A stretch of 64,000 nucleotides of DNA from JAABVD01 sp965204545 (GCA_965204545.1 CBDBFA010000001.1:124001-188000), one strand, 5' to 3'. Positions 50,426 to 59,802 are shown, counted from the stretch's first letter. The notes: generated by a model not told the origin, from the letters alone. Translations and numbers: made by a program.

Positions 50426-51734
50426 CCGTGCCTGCCGATCCTGCACCGATGAGTTCCCGGGTCAACGCGAGAAACTTTCCACCCATCACATTGGCCTGGT
50501 ACTTTTCCAGGGTATTGGACCGACCTGTCCGGCCAATTTTTTCGCGGCGAGCATCGTCCTGGAGCAGTTCATGCCAAGTTCGAGCCAAGGCCTCCGGATT
50601 GTTTGGCGGCACGCAAAGGCCCCCACCCGTCGCTCCGATGATTTCCGGAAAAGCCGCCGACCGCGGTTGGACTACCGGCACCCCGCAGGCCATGGCCTCA
50701 ATCAGATACAACCCGAAAGCCTCCGGATAAGTTGCCGGCACCGAAAAGACGGAAAGGCTCCGCAAAAAATCCACTTTTTCATGGTGGTCCAAATTGGGCC
50801 TCCAATCCACCGATGAACCCAAACCGGCCCGGGCCAAGTGACCCTGCAATTTGGTGACTAATGGTTTATCGCCCTCCGTCATGGCTCCGGCAATTTTAAG
50901 CCGCGTCTCCCCATGGCCTATTTCCTTTTTCAAGAAAATAAAAGCGTCCACCAATCCTTCCAATCCTTTTACACGGCACATCCGAGCCAAGTATCCGACC
51001 GCCCTTGGATGCTCCGGATCGGCAGCCGAATAACTATCCAGATGAAGCCCGTTTGCTATCACCCGAATGGACCCGGCAGCCAGACCGAGACGTTCACACA
51101 TGAAGTCCGCATAATACCGACTCGGCGCCACAAGAGCATCCGAGGCGTTCAGCCTTTGGGCTAACAATTCCCAGCACCGGCTTCTGTAAGGTTCGGAAAG
51201 GCTGTCCAGAAATGTGTCCTCACCTTGAAAAAATAGAACGACCGGGACTCCTGATCTGGCTTTCAATTCTTCTGCCATTCCGGCCTGCAGTGCGGTGGAT
51301 AAACAAATCACATCCGGTTCTTCTCGCTCCAACCAATCGATCAACTTATCCAATTCACCGCGAAAATCGCTGGCCTCCACGTCGAGCATTTGCAAAGTCA
51401 TTTCGCCATGTTCCCGGGCGGACGTCATGTGACTGTGTCTGGCCGCCCATCGCAATAAACCAGCCGAATTCAGCGCTCGGTGCAACCAGACGGGGGCCCT
51501 CCGAAACAGCGGGATCTTTTGTTGCAGGTAGACGTTGATTCCACCGAAAAATATCGGTGTGTCCTCCAGTCCAGGCAGCGCCTCCTCGTCCAGCACCAGA
51601 GGAAGGTACATGGGCAGAATGGTCGCGTCTTCACCCATGTGTATCAATTCTTTGGCCAGGACGTTGTCGCGCATGCAAGCGCCGCAGTAGTAGCTGCCGG
51701 TTCCGGGTGTCAGGAAGGTGATTTTCACAGGCAA
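50412..51734 (-). CDS. Glycosyltransferase family 4-like protein
   Basis: A 440-residue retaining glycosyltransferase of the GT4 type (GT-B fold). The N-terminal half begins VKITFLTPGTGSYYCGACMRD; the C-terminal half holds PEAFGLYLIEAMACGVPVVQP with the E-x7-E motif that binds the donor, and GLCVPPNNPEALART. The GACMRDN stretch near the start is common in a subgroup of GT4 proteins of unknown acceptor. It sits 16 bp below the flavoprotein gene and just ahead of the thioesterase, so the neighbours may decorate one product. Acceptor and sugar cannot be assigned. Confidence 0.88.
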   Translation of the reverse strand: MPVKITFLTPGTGSYYCGACMRDNVLAKELIHMGEDATILPMYLPLVLDEEALPGLEDTPIFFGGINVYLQQKIPLFRRAPVWLHRALNSAGLLRWAARHSHMTSAREHGEMTLQMLDVEASDFRGELDKLIDWLEREEPDVICLSTALQAGMAEELKARSGVPVVLFFQGEDTFLDSLSEPYRSRCWELLAQRLNASDALVAPSRYYADFMCERLGLAAGSIRVIANGLHLDSYSAADPEHPRAVGYLARMCRVKGLEGLVDAFIFLKKEIGHGETRLKIAGAMTEGDKPLVTKLQGHLARAGLGSSVDWRPNLDHHEKVDFLRSLSVFSVPATYPEAFGLYLIEAMACGVPVVQPRSAAFPEIIGATGGGLCVPPNNPEALARTWHELLQDDARREKIGRTGRSNTLEKYQANVMGGKFLALTRELIGAGSAGTDGST

Positions 51735-51750
51735 GAATTAAGGTTTTCCA

Positions 51751-53025
51751 TCACGCCGTCGACGCCTCCGCCCGAACTCGACCATGGGCCAGGGATGCGG
51801 GTATTTCGGCAAATCCTTTCATGGCCTCCAGCAACTCAATGTAGTCCTCGTCCACCAGGTTACCGATCAGGCAATCGGTCAAGGAGCCCCTCAAGTCGCC
51901 ATGGGCACGGATCAGATCAGAAAAACTGAACCGCTCATCATAGAAGGCATAGACTACTTTGCGCATAACTTCGATCGCTCGGCACAGCCGCTCCCCATAT
52001 TGGGAAAAGGACCCCGCCAGAACGGGGCCATCCCTGCGCAGAGCGACATCCGCGGCGTCAGCAGCCATTTCGGCGCTTTTCAATGCCAGGAATACCCCTG
52101 AAGAGAATACGGGATCCAGAAAGGCAAAGGCATCACCGATTAAAACCAGGCCATTGGTGGCGCAATACTCCGAACGGTAGGAATAATCCCCCGTCACCCA
52201 ATACCGGCCGAACTGCTTCCCTGGCAAGAGGTGTTCTTCCACCCACGGATTGTTTCTGATTTCCCGCTCGAATATGGCTTTTGGATCGCGCGTGTCGCGG
52301 AAGAGATAATCCCGTTCCGCCACGACGCCTGAACTCACCACATCGTCTTGCAGGGGAATATTCCAAAACCAGCCCTTGCCCTCGAGGTAGGCCACCGTAG
52401 TAGCCCCTTCATCCAGGCCCGGATCGCGCTTGGCCCCCTTGTAAAGGGTCCAGATGGAAACCTTGTTTAATTTCGCATCCCGCTTGCGCCAGCCCGATTT
52501 GCGCAGCCAAAGCGCATCCCGTCCGCTGGCATCCATGACCAGACGGGCCTTCAGGTCGATCGAATCTCCGTCCGCCGGCTTCGCCCTGACCCCAATGACA
52601 AAACCCTTATCATCCTGGAGGAAGTCGGTAACCTTCATCGCCTCCCGCACCTCGGCGCCCTTTTCCCGGGCGTGGTCCAGCATCATGGCATCGAAATCCT
52701 GCCGCCAGACCTGCCAGGTCGTTGCTGCCGGATGATCGAGGTGTTGAAAAAAATAAAAGGGAGTGGAAACTTTTCCATTGCGACCCACAAACTGAACACT
52801 GTGTTTTTTGACGTAGCCCAATTGGCGGATTTTATCCAGCACCCCCAGCCGCTCAAAGGTGAAGTAACAATAGGGCATGAGAGACTCCCCGATGTGATAG
52901 CGGGGAAATCTTTCCTTCTCGAGAATCACGACCTGCCAGCCTTTTTCCGCCAACAACGCACCAGCGGTGGACCCGGCGGGGCCGCCGCCAATGATGACCA
53001 CGTCTGCCTCTTTGCAATGCGCCAT
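51751..53025 (-). CDS. FAD-dependent oxidoreductase, flavin-dependent halogenase-like
   Basis: A 424-residue flavoprotein with DVVIIGGGPAGSTAGALL (FAD dinucleotide motif) at about 8-25, RYHIGESLMP, and the WFWNIP motif (GKGWFWNIPL), which is the W-x-W-x-I-P sequence of flavin-dependent halogenases. GLVLIGDAFAFLDPVFSSGV is the conserved second FAD motif. It fits either a halogenase or the closely related group of oxidoreductases (geranylgeranyl reductase-like) seen often in Planctomycetes and Verrucomicrobia; the catalytic Lys of true halogenases could not be placed with confidence. It is first in a run with a GT4, a thioesterase and phosphofructokinase. Chemistry is inferred only. Confidence 0.85.
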   Translation of the reverse strand: MAHCKEADVVIIGGGPAGSTAGALLAEKGWQVVILEKERFPRYHIGESLMPYCYFTFERLGVLDKIRQLGYVKKHSVQFVGRNGKVSTPFYFFQHLDHPAATTWQVWRQDFDAMMLDHAREKGAEVREAMKVTDFLQDDKGFVIGVRAKPADGDSIDLKARLVMDASGRDALWLRKSGWRKRDAKLNKVSIWTLYKGAKRDPGLDEGATTVAYLEGKGWFWNIPLQDDVVSSGVVAERDYLFRDTRDPKAIFEREIRNNPWVEEHLLPGKQFGRYWVTGDYSYRSEYCATNGLVLIGDAFAFLDPVFSSGVFLALKSAEMAADAADVALRRDGPVLAGSFSQYGERLCRAIEVMRKVVYAFYDERFSFSDLIRAHGDLRGSLTDCLIGNLVDEDYIELLEAMKGFAEIPASLAHGRVRAEASTA

Positions 53026-53069
53026 GATCTCTAGCTATTTTGGCGCATGTGATTTGTCAACCTGGACTT

Positions 53070-53250
53070 CTAGCCCGCATTTCTCACAAAATTCGTAGCG
53101 AGCGAACGGAGGTCGAGTGCTGGTGCGGGTTTCGGGCAGATTCGCGGATGAAGCTGGGTCGACACCCTGCGAAGTCGAGAATCCAACGAAGTCCGCTCCA
53201 GTGCCGACATACCGGAGCGCAGTAGAAAATTTGTGAGACATGCGGGCTAG
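53070..53250 (-). mobile_element. MITE-like element with terminal inverted repeats, copy 2
   Basis: A 181-bp element starting ctagcccgcatttctcacaa and ending tttgtgagacatgcgggcta followed by g: its ends are inverted repeats over about 24 bases with a few mismatches. Its reverse complement matches copy 1 (21365-21570) throughout. A 68-residue frame through it (53035-53241, minus) is translated element and not a gene. It lies just upstream of the flavoprotein gene. The remaining spacer (53251-53446) has a 'ggcgggttttccaacccgtc' palindrome. Confidence 0.85.
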
Positions 53251-53446
53251 GGCGCTTTCGGCACCAGAAGAAAGAGGAAAGTTATCAGTATTCAGCAGGT
53301 GCCGCAGGCGCCCTGACGGAGGGCGGGTTTTCCAACCCGTCGGTCCGGGATCGCTTCTCGACCGAGATAGCGCAAAGCGCCCACTGAACTCTGCCCTCTA
53401 ACCTGTACTTCACTCTTCACTCTTTCCACTGACCCGAAGCGCCCTC

Positions 53447-53887
53447 CTACTTGGCCGTAATGGTTCCCTGCATGAGAGCGAAGTGGCCCGGGAAGCTGCA
53501 AAGGAAGGGGTAGACGCCGGCTTCGGGCAGAATGAAGGTGATAGTGTCCTCCTCGCCTGGACCCAGCAATTTGGTTTGGGCGAGGATCAGGGCCTGGTTG
53601 GCAGCATCTTGAGGAACGTAGTCGTTGGCAACGGCTCCAACCGCTGCAGTGCCAAAACCAATGACGTTTGATCCCGGCTTGAGTATTATGAGGTTATGCC
53701 CCATGGCGGCCTTGGGAAGCTGCCCCACGTTCTTCAATGTCAGGGTCACTTCCTCACCTGCCTCAACTTCGAAGGCTTTGGCGTTGAATTGCATGGTGTC
53801 GTTAGCGGTGATTTCAAGGGTCGTTTGTCCATGGGCTGCGCCCGCCATCATTATCGCAGATGCAGTCAGTATTATGAAAAGTTTCAT
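53447..53887 (-). CDS. Azurin-like cupredoxin, exported
   Basis: A 146-residue blue-copper electron carrier. The copper ligands are His64 (AAMGHN) and the block Cys130-x4-His135-x3-Met139 (CSFPGHFALM), which is the azurin spacing exactly. The signal peptide ends near GAAHG-Q (residue 20), so it is periplasmic. The frame has an upstream ATG at 53902; the ATG at 53887 opens on the signal peptide and is preferred. Electron-transfer partners are not in the window; an azurin may support respiration or nitrite reduction. The downstream (lower-coordinate) side holds a repeat-bearing spacer, and a DUF2339 gene lies 87 bp upstream. Confidence 0.92.
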   Translation of the reverse strand: MKLFIILTASAIMMAGAAHGQTTLEITANDTMQFNAKAFEVEAGEEVTLTLKNVGQLPKAAMGHNLIILKPGSNVIGFGTAAVGAVANDYVPQDAANQALILAQTKLLGPGEEDTITFILPEAGVYPFLCSFPGHFALMQGTITAK

Positions 53888-53974
53888 TATTTTTGGTATC
53901 ATTGTCTTTGAATGAATTTTATCCGGTAATCGTTAGAAAAATGAAGACTGGGGGTTTCTCGATTCCAAGTGATT

Positions 53975-56848
53975 TCATTGGATCCTGGAGGAAAATTTTT
54001 GGTAGAGAAAACCTGCCAAGGTAAGCACCACGGCCAATGCGGCGAATGCAATGATGCGGAAAAGTGTCTCACGAATGTCGAAAACAATCAGGCGAAAGAA
54101 AGGGACCAGGAAGGAGATCAATGCCACTAACCGATAGGGACGGCTTTTCAGGACAATTCCCAGAATGAGCAGACCGGTGCTGAAGGCAGTCAGACAAGGG
54201 GTATATAAACGTTCCCAGTTCAGCAGAGGATAAGCGAAAGTCGCGGCAAATACCAGGAATGCCACAAATCCGCTAACCCAAGCGAGAACCCTGATGGTCT
54301 GCTCGGAAAGTTTGGGGTGCGGCTTTACTTGGGCATACCCCCCAGCCGCCAACCAAAAGGTCATGGTACTGAGCCCGGCCAGGAGCACCTGCCCGGAGCG
54401 AGGCGCATTGTCCAACCATGCTCCCAGCGAAAGATTGAGCCACAGATTGAGGATAAGAATGACCGGAACCAGCGCACAAACGACCGAGGCGACAAATGAG
54501 ACCCACATGGACCGCCCATACCAGAGAACGTAATATATCAGCCCTAAGGCAACCCATAGCAAGAGCTGATTAGTCAGCGACACGGTGGTGGAGAAAACCC
54601 AATTCGCAGCAAATAAAAAGAGTGCGTTGAGTATCCACCACATCAAGTCTCGACGCTTCAGGTAATGGGTTAACGATTTGAGCTGCGGATAGACGACTCC
54701 CAAATTTGCCAGCACCCCCACAACTATAAGAAAGGCGTACAAAGCAGTGGCAGAATTATCGGTGGGAGGGTAGTCAAAAAACAGATACAACAGGGGCAGT
54801 GGAGCCCACTCGGCTATGCGCTTCAACGGAGAATAACCGGCAAAAAACAACAACATGGCAGATACACCCAATGCGAACGGATACCAGGTATGGGTCCCAA
54901 AATTGCGTAAATAAACCAGAACCGTCATTATCCATAACCCATGAATGATGGTTTCAATCAGATTATGCCGGGGGATCTTGAATTTGAGCAGTCCAAGCAA
55001 GCAAGCGGCCGCGACAAATAAAACGACCAGCAAGGTGTGGACACCCGATGGGAAGCGCCAAAACCATAAATTCGAGGTCAAAAACAAGAGGGCGCCCGCA
55101 ATCAGGGGTATCCAGGCCTTCACCTTGGGCGCCAGTGCCATGAGCAGGATAGCGAGGGCCATCAGGGCCAAGCTGGCGGCCGTGCCCAAATTGCCCAATT
55201 GAGAGCTTGTTGCAAACCCATATGCCGCACCAAACAGCATTAATGCAAAAACCCCATACACCAACTTGCGCCCCAAATTTCGGTCGGACATAGCCGACAT
55301 CAAACAGCCCAATCCCCCCACCGAAACCAGGATATAAAGGCCCTGTATCACCCAAAGAACACTAAATTCAGGTTGGTCGAAACGGGTCTCCAGGAAAATT
55401 CCGAAGGAGGCTAACCAAGTCAGTACCGTCAAAGTTTCCAGCCAGAAACTCTTTAACCGGTGAACCGATGAAACGAGGATCAAAACGTGCAGGCCCAATG
55501 CCATCCACCGAAGTTCGTCATGTAAATAATTGATTAACCACAGGGAGGCCAGAACCGAGCCTTTTAGAAAAAACAAGTGAAATTCGAGGCCTTGATTTTT
55601 CCGGAACAGCCAAACCAGGGACCAGGCCACAAAAACCAGAGCCAGAACTCCATAGAATGCGGTTTTCTCAAGGGGATAAAAATGGGCTACAAACAGATAA
55701 CCCAATCCGATAGCCAAGCTTGTATTCAATGCCTGATACAACCGATTCCACTTGGAGTCCAAAAACGCCGGCTCAGCCAGAAACGCCTTACAGGCCGGTA
55801 GTATGGAAACGGTTAAAATCAAAAAAACGATAACGGACCAGAATGCCGGATAGACAGCGGCATCCTTGATGAATTCCATCCCGACAAATCCGGCCAATGG
55901 CAAATATACACCGGCCATGGATAGACTTACCAAAGTCAATCCTCCAATTCGGCGATAGGAAATCAAACCAGCCAGGTAAACCAACAGGGCCGATACCAAG
56001 GCAGCTTCCCTGAATCCTTCCAAAGCCGCAAACAGCGAGAAGACATATCCGAATATCACTGCCAGTATAAGGATTCCCCTATCCTTTTTCCAACTGCCCA
56101 TGCCGAAATTGAGAACTAGGGCCGCAAGCTGCATCAGGCCGGCAATGATCGGACTGTCCACCACCTTTACCGGTTGCACGGTATAGCCAGCCACACTACT
56201 GACATAAACCATGGATAAGCCCGTCGCCACGAGCACATTACCCAGTCCGGGAAACTTTCTGCCAACCATCAGCCCCAGGCCAAACACGCCAAAGGATGCC
56301 GCCACCATTTCAGAAAACCTGACCCAGGGAGCCAGGTTTTGACCGACATAGACGGCAAAGAAAATAATGGTCAGGATGGCCAGGACCCCACCCAGACGAG
56401 GGGCCCACCATTGCATTAATACCAGCTCGGAAGACGCTTCTTCCCGTAGGGGTGGCCATAAGCCGATACTTCTCAAAAAACCTATCGCCTTAGGCCCCCA
56501 AGTAGCGGTTTTCGGCCGGGAGGCGGGTTCTTCTTTTGGTAGTGTAACAGTCCCGGCAACCTCGGGAACCTGGGACAGTGGAGGCTGTGCTGCCGTCGGA
56601 CCTGAAATTACAATATCCTGAGCCGGGGAATCCGTTGCCTCGGAAACGGGAATGCCAGTCTCCGGTGACGGAGTCGGCTCGGGTTCAATTACGGGTTTAG
56701 ATAGCTCCTTCGGCTTCGTTTCCTGGAATTTCCTTTCCAACTGACCAAGTCGCCACTCCAGGGCTTTAATTCGGTCATTGGATTTAAACAAGCGGATCAA
56801 AATGACCGCCAAGACGCCTAAGCAAATAACACCAATCAGGATTTCCAT
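53975..56848 (-). CDS. DUF2339 family multi-pass membrane protein
   Basis: A 957-residue inner-membrane protein. It opens with a single hydrophobic helix (MEILIGVICLGVLAVILIRL), then a short coiled coil (KALEWRLGQLERKFQETK), a Pro/Glu-rich linker (about 60-140) and over twenty hydrophobic segments to the end. This layout and the WWAPRLGGVLAILTIIFFAV block match the uncharacterised DUF2339 family, for which no function is established. The frame reaches up to 56962, but the ATG at 56848 opens on the helix. The next gene upstream (DUF4139) starts 18 bp before it on the same strand, so they are probably one operon. No catalytic motif seen. Confidence 0.87.
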   Translation of the reverse strand: MEILIGVICLGVLAVILIRLFKSNDRIKALEWRLGQLERKFQETKPKELSKPVIEPEPTPSPETGIPVSEATDSPAQDIVISGPTAAQPPLSQVPEVAGTVTLPKEEPASRPKTATWGPKAIGFLRSIGLWPPLREEASSELVLMQWWAPRLGGVLAILTIIFFAVYVGQNLAPWVRFSEMVAASFGVFGLGLMVGRKFPGLGNVLVATGLSMVYVSSVAGYTVQPVKVVDSPIIAGLMQLAALVLNFGMGSWKKDRGILILAVIFGYVFSLFAALEGFREAALVSALLVYLAGLISYRRIGGLTLVSLSMAGVYLPLAGFVGMEFIKDAAVYPAFWSVIVFLILTVSILPACKAFLAEPAFLDSKWNRLYQALNTSLAIGLGYLFVAHFYPLEKTAFYGVLALVFVAWSLVWLFRKNQGLEFHLFFLKGSVLASLWLINYLHDELRWMALGLHVLILVSSVHRLKSFWLETLTVLTWLASFGIFLETRFDQPEFSVLWVIQGLYILVSVGGLGCLMSAMSDRNLGRKLVYGVFALMLFGAAYGFATSSQLGNLGTAASLALMALAILLMALAPKVKAWIPLIAGALLFLTSNLWFWRFPSGVHTLLVVLFVAAACLLGLLKFKIPRHNLIETIIHGLWIMTVLVYLRNFGTHTWYPFALGVSAMLLFFAGYSPLKRIAEWAPLPLLYLFFDYPPTDNSATALYAFLIVVGVLANLGVVYPQLKSLTHYLKRRDLMWWILNALFLFAANWVFSTTVSLTNQLLLWVALGLIYYVLWYGRSMWVSFVASVVCALVPVILILNLWLNLSLGAWLDNAPRSGQVLLAGLSTMTFWLAAGGYAQVKPHPKLSEQTIRVLAWVSGFVAFLVFAATFAYPLLNWERLYTPCLTAFSTGLLILGIVLKSRPYRLVALISFLVPFFRLIVFDIRETLFRIIAFAALAVVLTLAGFLYQKFSSRIQ

Positions 56849-56865
56849 TATAGGAAGGCCTGAAA

Positions 56866-58512
56866 TTAAATCTGGTCTTTCAAATTCCACTCCCTTGGAT
56901 GGACCACATCGTACTCCACCTTGTATTCCTTCGATTGTTTCGGGGTCAAACGCTCTTCCCAAAAGAAAACACCCGTGTCATCCTCGAACTCCACCTGAGA
57001 TTTATCCGGAGCCCAGCGTTTAACCGCGATCTTTTCGTTCCGCGAAATCGGGAACCGCTCGAACACTTTCACTTGATGATCCATGGAATGAAAGTTTTGC
57101 ACTTCTATGGTAAAAGCCCTTTTTAGAACCGTCGTCTTGTCTATCAGCCCGGTGTATTGGGTTTCCCGCAAGGTTTCCTTTCGATTGACAATAATAAAGT
57201 CGTCCACTCCCAACGAAAGCTCCAACTCATCCCCCGGAATGGTGTAGGGAATGGTTACCCGTGAGGTCAACATCCCATCGATAAAGACCTGGGCCTCTCC
57301 CTGAATCAACGGCAAATCAAAAGCATTGGTCGTTTTCGTTTTCAAGAAACCTTTCTCCTGCAGGAGGGGCACCACTTCACTCCAGAATTGAGGCTGAAAT
57401 CCCCGGGTAATAATGGGAAAACGGGAAGGCTTCCTCTGGGAGGCCAAGCTGACTCGCGCCGGCAAACTTGCAGAAAAAGAAGACATCCCTGCCCTGATCC
57501 GAATCTCTGCCCTCATCCGAGTCTCTGCCAGATAGTCAGGAGAAGCCTGATCTTCCAGGCTGAATACACTCAATTCAATAACTTCTTCCTTCTCTTGAAC
57601 AAATGCATCCGTTTGCCTTTCCCTGTAAGATCGTTGCGGCTGCAAATAAATCGGCTGCAATTCCGGGGCATTTCCCGAAAGATTCGGCTGACTGGTGGAT
57701 ATGGTCACTGCGACTTCGTCCCAACTCTCTCCCGTTTCCTGCCAGAGGTTGGCTTGGTAAGCTATTTCCATGGAATTGTCGGAAGAGTCGACCCGCACCG
57801 CGTAAGAAGGAAACCAATTCGCATCGGACACCAGGTAGTTGAACACCAATTTTACCTCCCCGGCTTCGGCAGCAAATATCCGTGCCGTCACTTCGCCCTG
57901 CAATTTATCCGCCTTTTTGGTCTCTTCTGCCAGTTCCTCCAGCAACTCTTCCAAATCCTCATCCAGCCCAGCAACCTTTTCATCGATTTTCCGAATGGCC
58001 GCCTGGGTTTCACGGCTGACACTTTGTTGAAATTCCAGCACCTCTTCCGCCCGCATCATAGAATTCATATCATGGTCTGCCTCACCAAAATCCTCGGTAA
58101 ATGAAGCGCTTAAACTATTGGCAAAATTGATCCGGGCTTGCTCATCCTTCTTCTCCGCCTCGAGCAATCCAATACGATCTCTCAACCCTTTAATCTCATC
58201 CTTCAGACGTTTTTCTACCTCCGTATCCTCTCTGTCCTTCCCAGGTTCAAATTTTAAATTATCCAGGCGAATGGGAACACCCTCGACCAGCCCCAACTGC
58301 ATCTGATTTATGTCCAAGTCCGTCGGCAGCCCCGAGAACTGCAGCAAATTTTCGCCCGCCGCCAGATCGATCTCGACGGAACGTGTCACCCGCGCCGAGC
58401 CCATATACACGACAACTTCCGTTAAAATGGAGTCCGTAGGTGTTTGCGATTGGAGTGGTGGCAGGAATCCCAAGGTTCCCAGGACAAGCAGTATAAACCG
58501 AGTCATTTTCAT
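56866..58512 (-). CDS. DUF4139-domain (mucoidy inhibitor MuiA-like) secreted protein
   Basis: A 548-residue exported protein with signal peptide (ending PPLQSQ) and an N-terminal DUF4140-like part (SILTEVVVYMGSARVTRSVEIDLAAGENLLQF). It has a coiled coil at about 95-215 rich in Glu/Lys (KGLRDRIGLLEAEKKDEQA and EELLEELAEETKKADKLQGEV), then the beta-rich DUF4139 domain (WFPSYAVRVDSS, LWQETGESWDEVAVTISTSQP, PGDELELSLGVDDFIIVNRKE). Function in the family is unknown; some members affect mucoid exopolysaccharide. The sequence before it is 58513-58636, with the HicA promoter region. Confidence 0.88.
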   Translation of the reverse strand: MKMTRFILLVLGTLGFLPPLQSQTPTDSILTEVVVYMGSARVTRSVEIDLAAGENLLQFSGLPTDLDINQMQLGLVEGVPIRLDNLKFEPGKDREDTEVEKRLKDEIKGLRDRIGLLEAEKKDEQARINFANSLSASFTEDFGEADHDMNSMMRAEEVLEFQQSVSRETQAAIRKIDEKVAGLDEDLEELLEELAEETKKADKLQGEVTARIFAAEAGEVKLVFNYLVSDANWFPSYAVRVDSSDNSMEIAYQANLWQETGESWDEVAVTISTSQPNLSGNAPELQPIYLQPQRSYRERQTDAFVQEKEEVIELSVFSLEDQASPDYLAETRMRAEIRIRAGMSSFSASLPARVSLASQRKPSRFPIITRGFQPQFWSEVVPLLQEKGFLKTKTTNAFDLPLIQGEAQVFIDGMLTSRVTIPYTIPGDELELSLGVDDFIIVNRKETLRETQYTGLIDKTTVLKRAFTIEVQNFHSMDHQVKVFERFPISRNEKIAVKRWAPDKSQVEFEDDTGVFFWEERLTPKQSKEYKVEYDVVHPREWNLKDQI

Positions 58513-58610
58513 TAGAATAGGTATCTCACAAATTTTCTAGCAAGGGAACAAGATCGATTCCTGCAGGAGATCACCTTCTGTTCCTTCGGAATATTTCAGC
58601 AGTTGACATA

Positions 58611-58629
58611 TAGTATTACTATGATACTA
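58611..58629 (+). promoter_or_regulatory. Candidate HicAB operator and promoter region
   Basis: An interrupted palindrome, tagtat (58611-58616), 7 bases, atacta (58624-58629), lies just after a TTGACA (58603-58608) that could be a -35 box, and immediately before the hicA GTG at 58637. HicB antitoxins repress their operon through such sites. A -10 box at about 58628-58633 (tactat) would be at 19 bp spacing, which is long. Confidence 0.55.
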
Positions 58630-58636
58630 CTATTTT

Positions 58637-58843
58637 GTGCCTAAGAAAATTCGGGAATTGCTGTCTGCCCTCAAGAAGCATAGGTTCAAGGACCGGGGTG
58701 GGAAAGGCAGTCATCGAAATCTCATTCACCAAGAAGGCATAAGAATTACCATTTCCGGGAACCTCCGAAGTGATGCCAAACGATATCAGGAGCGGGCCGT
58801 GGAAGAAGCAATAAGGAGAGTTAGAAATGATAAAAAGAAGTGA
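58637..58843 (+). CDS. hicA: HicA-type mRNA interferase toxin
   Basis: A 68-residue HicA toxin, normal for the family, which binds and cleaves mRNA. The dsRBD-like fold is recognisable in PKKIRELLSALKKHRF, KGSHRNLIHQEG (catalytic His26) and GIRITISGN. It starts at GTG 58637, with no clear ribosome-binding site; the only upstream ATG in reach (58621) opens a frame that stops at once. It overlaps the hicB gene by 17 bp. The toxin-first order is typical of hicAB. Confidence 0.93.
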   Translation: MPKKIRELLSALKKHRFKDRGGKGSHRNLIHQEGIRITISGNLRSDAKRYQERAVEEAIRRVRNDKKK

Positions 58844-59165
58844 TGCATATCTCAAGGTAGTGGAATGGAGTGAAGAAGACCAATGTTATATCGGCACTTC
58901 ACCTGGTCTCATGTTCGGTGGAGTACACGGACCAACGGAGAAGAAGGTATATGAAGAGTTGTGCCAAGTTGTGGATGGATGGGTGCAACAATCCGAAAAC
59001 GATGGGATTCCGTTGCCTGCGGCAACCGCAGATAAACGATACAGCGGAAAGTTTGTCCTTCGCGTGGGTGAAAACGTCCACAAGGCCTTGGCAATTCGAG
59101 CCATGCAGAAAGGCCAGAGCCTCAACTCTTATTGTAAGCAAGTCCTTGAAAAGATGGGAGTATGA
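58827..59165 (+). CDS. hicB: HicB-type antitoxin with C-terminal DNA-binding region
   Basis: A 112-residue antitoxin. The N-terminal part (YLKVVEWSEEDQCYIGTSPG) is the degraded RNase H-like HicB fold that caps HicA, and the C-terminal part (FVLRVGENVHKALAIRAMQKGQSLNSYCKQVLEKMG) is the ribbon-helix-helix that binds the operator. Translation overlaps hicA, so antitoxin supply is coupled to toxin. The gene ends 38 bp before the convergent MocA gene. Confidence 0.93.
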   Translation: MIKRSDAYLKVVEWSEEDQCYIGTSPGLMFGGVHGPTEKKVYEELCQVVDGWVQQSENDGIPLPAATADKRYSGKFVLRVGENVHKALAIRAMQKGQSLNSYCKQVLEKMGV

Positions 59166-59202
59166 ATGAGCAAGCATAGCTAATGCCATCTCATTCAACA
59201 TC

Positions 59203-59802
59203 CTAATTTGGCAGATCGGTTTGGGTATCGACGTCCCTTACGATTTCAGAGGAGTCAACCTCCACTTCGAACAACGATGGTCCGGCTTTGTTCAAGATAG
59301 ATCGGGCCCCTTTATCTCCGGCCAATTTCCCCAACTCCGTCCAGTAGGCCACGGGAAAGATGACCGGATGCCCGCGGCGGCCTTTCACCATTGGAACCAC
59401 AATCCGCTCACCATGGTGTTGCCGGAAAACCTCGATCACCCGTCGAACCATCCGGGAAGAGAGGAAGGGCAAATCACCCAGGCATACCAGGATGCCCCCA
59501 CAATTATCGCTTTCCAGCGCCTTCATCCCCTTGGCTAGGGAGGTTCCCATACCCTCCGGCCACCCTTTGTTTCGGACCAGTTTGACCTCGTATCCTCGAA
59601 GCAAGGATGTAATCGAGGCATAATCGGCCCCGGTCACCACGACAGCATCGTCGACTCCACCTGCCATCACCGCCTCGACTACTCTTTGCAGCATGGGCCG
59701 GCCATCCACCTCGACTAGTAGTTTATTGCTATCTCCAAAACGCCGCGATGGTCCCGCCGCGAGAATGACAGCGTGGATCAGGCCCGAACCGAAATCCCTC
59801 AT
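59203..59802 (-). CDS. MocA-like molybdenum cofactor nucleotidyltransferase
   Basis: A 199-residue nucleotidyltransferase of the MobA/MocA group, which transfers CMP or GMP to molybdopterin. LAAGPSRRFGDSNKLL is the LAAGxSxRxGxxK nucleotide-binding loop; GGILVCLGDLPFLSSRMV has the metal-binding Asp; VVPMVKGRRGHPVIFP is the family's cytosine/guanine-selecting region. MocA makes the cytidine form used by the xanthine dehydrogenase family, which fits the neighbours. Its ATG overlaps the xdhC stop (ATGA at 59799-59802), so the two are coupled. Confidence 0.9.
   Translation of the reverse strand: MRDFGSGLIHAVILAAGPSRRFGDSNKLLVEVDGRPMLQRVVEAVMAGGVDDAVVVTGADYASITSLLRGYEVKLVRNKGWPEGMGTSLAKGMKALESDNCGGILVCLGDLPFLSSRMVRRVIEVFRQHHGERIVVPMVKGRRGHPVIFPVAYWTELGKLAGDKGARSILNKAGPSLFEVEVDSSEIVRDVDTQTDLPN

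Noticed and set aside
53035..53241. 68-residue minus-strand frame with FSTSQGVDPASSANL
   Set aside because: Lies entirely in the MITE-like copy 2; a related string appears by translation of copy 1, so it reflects the element and not a gene.
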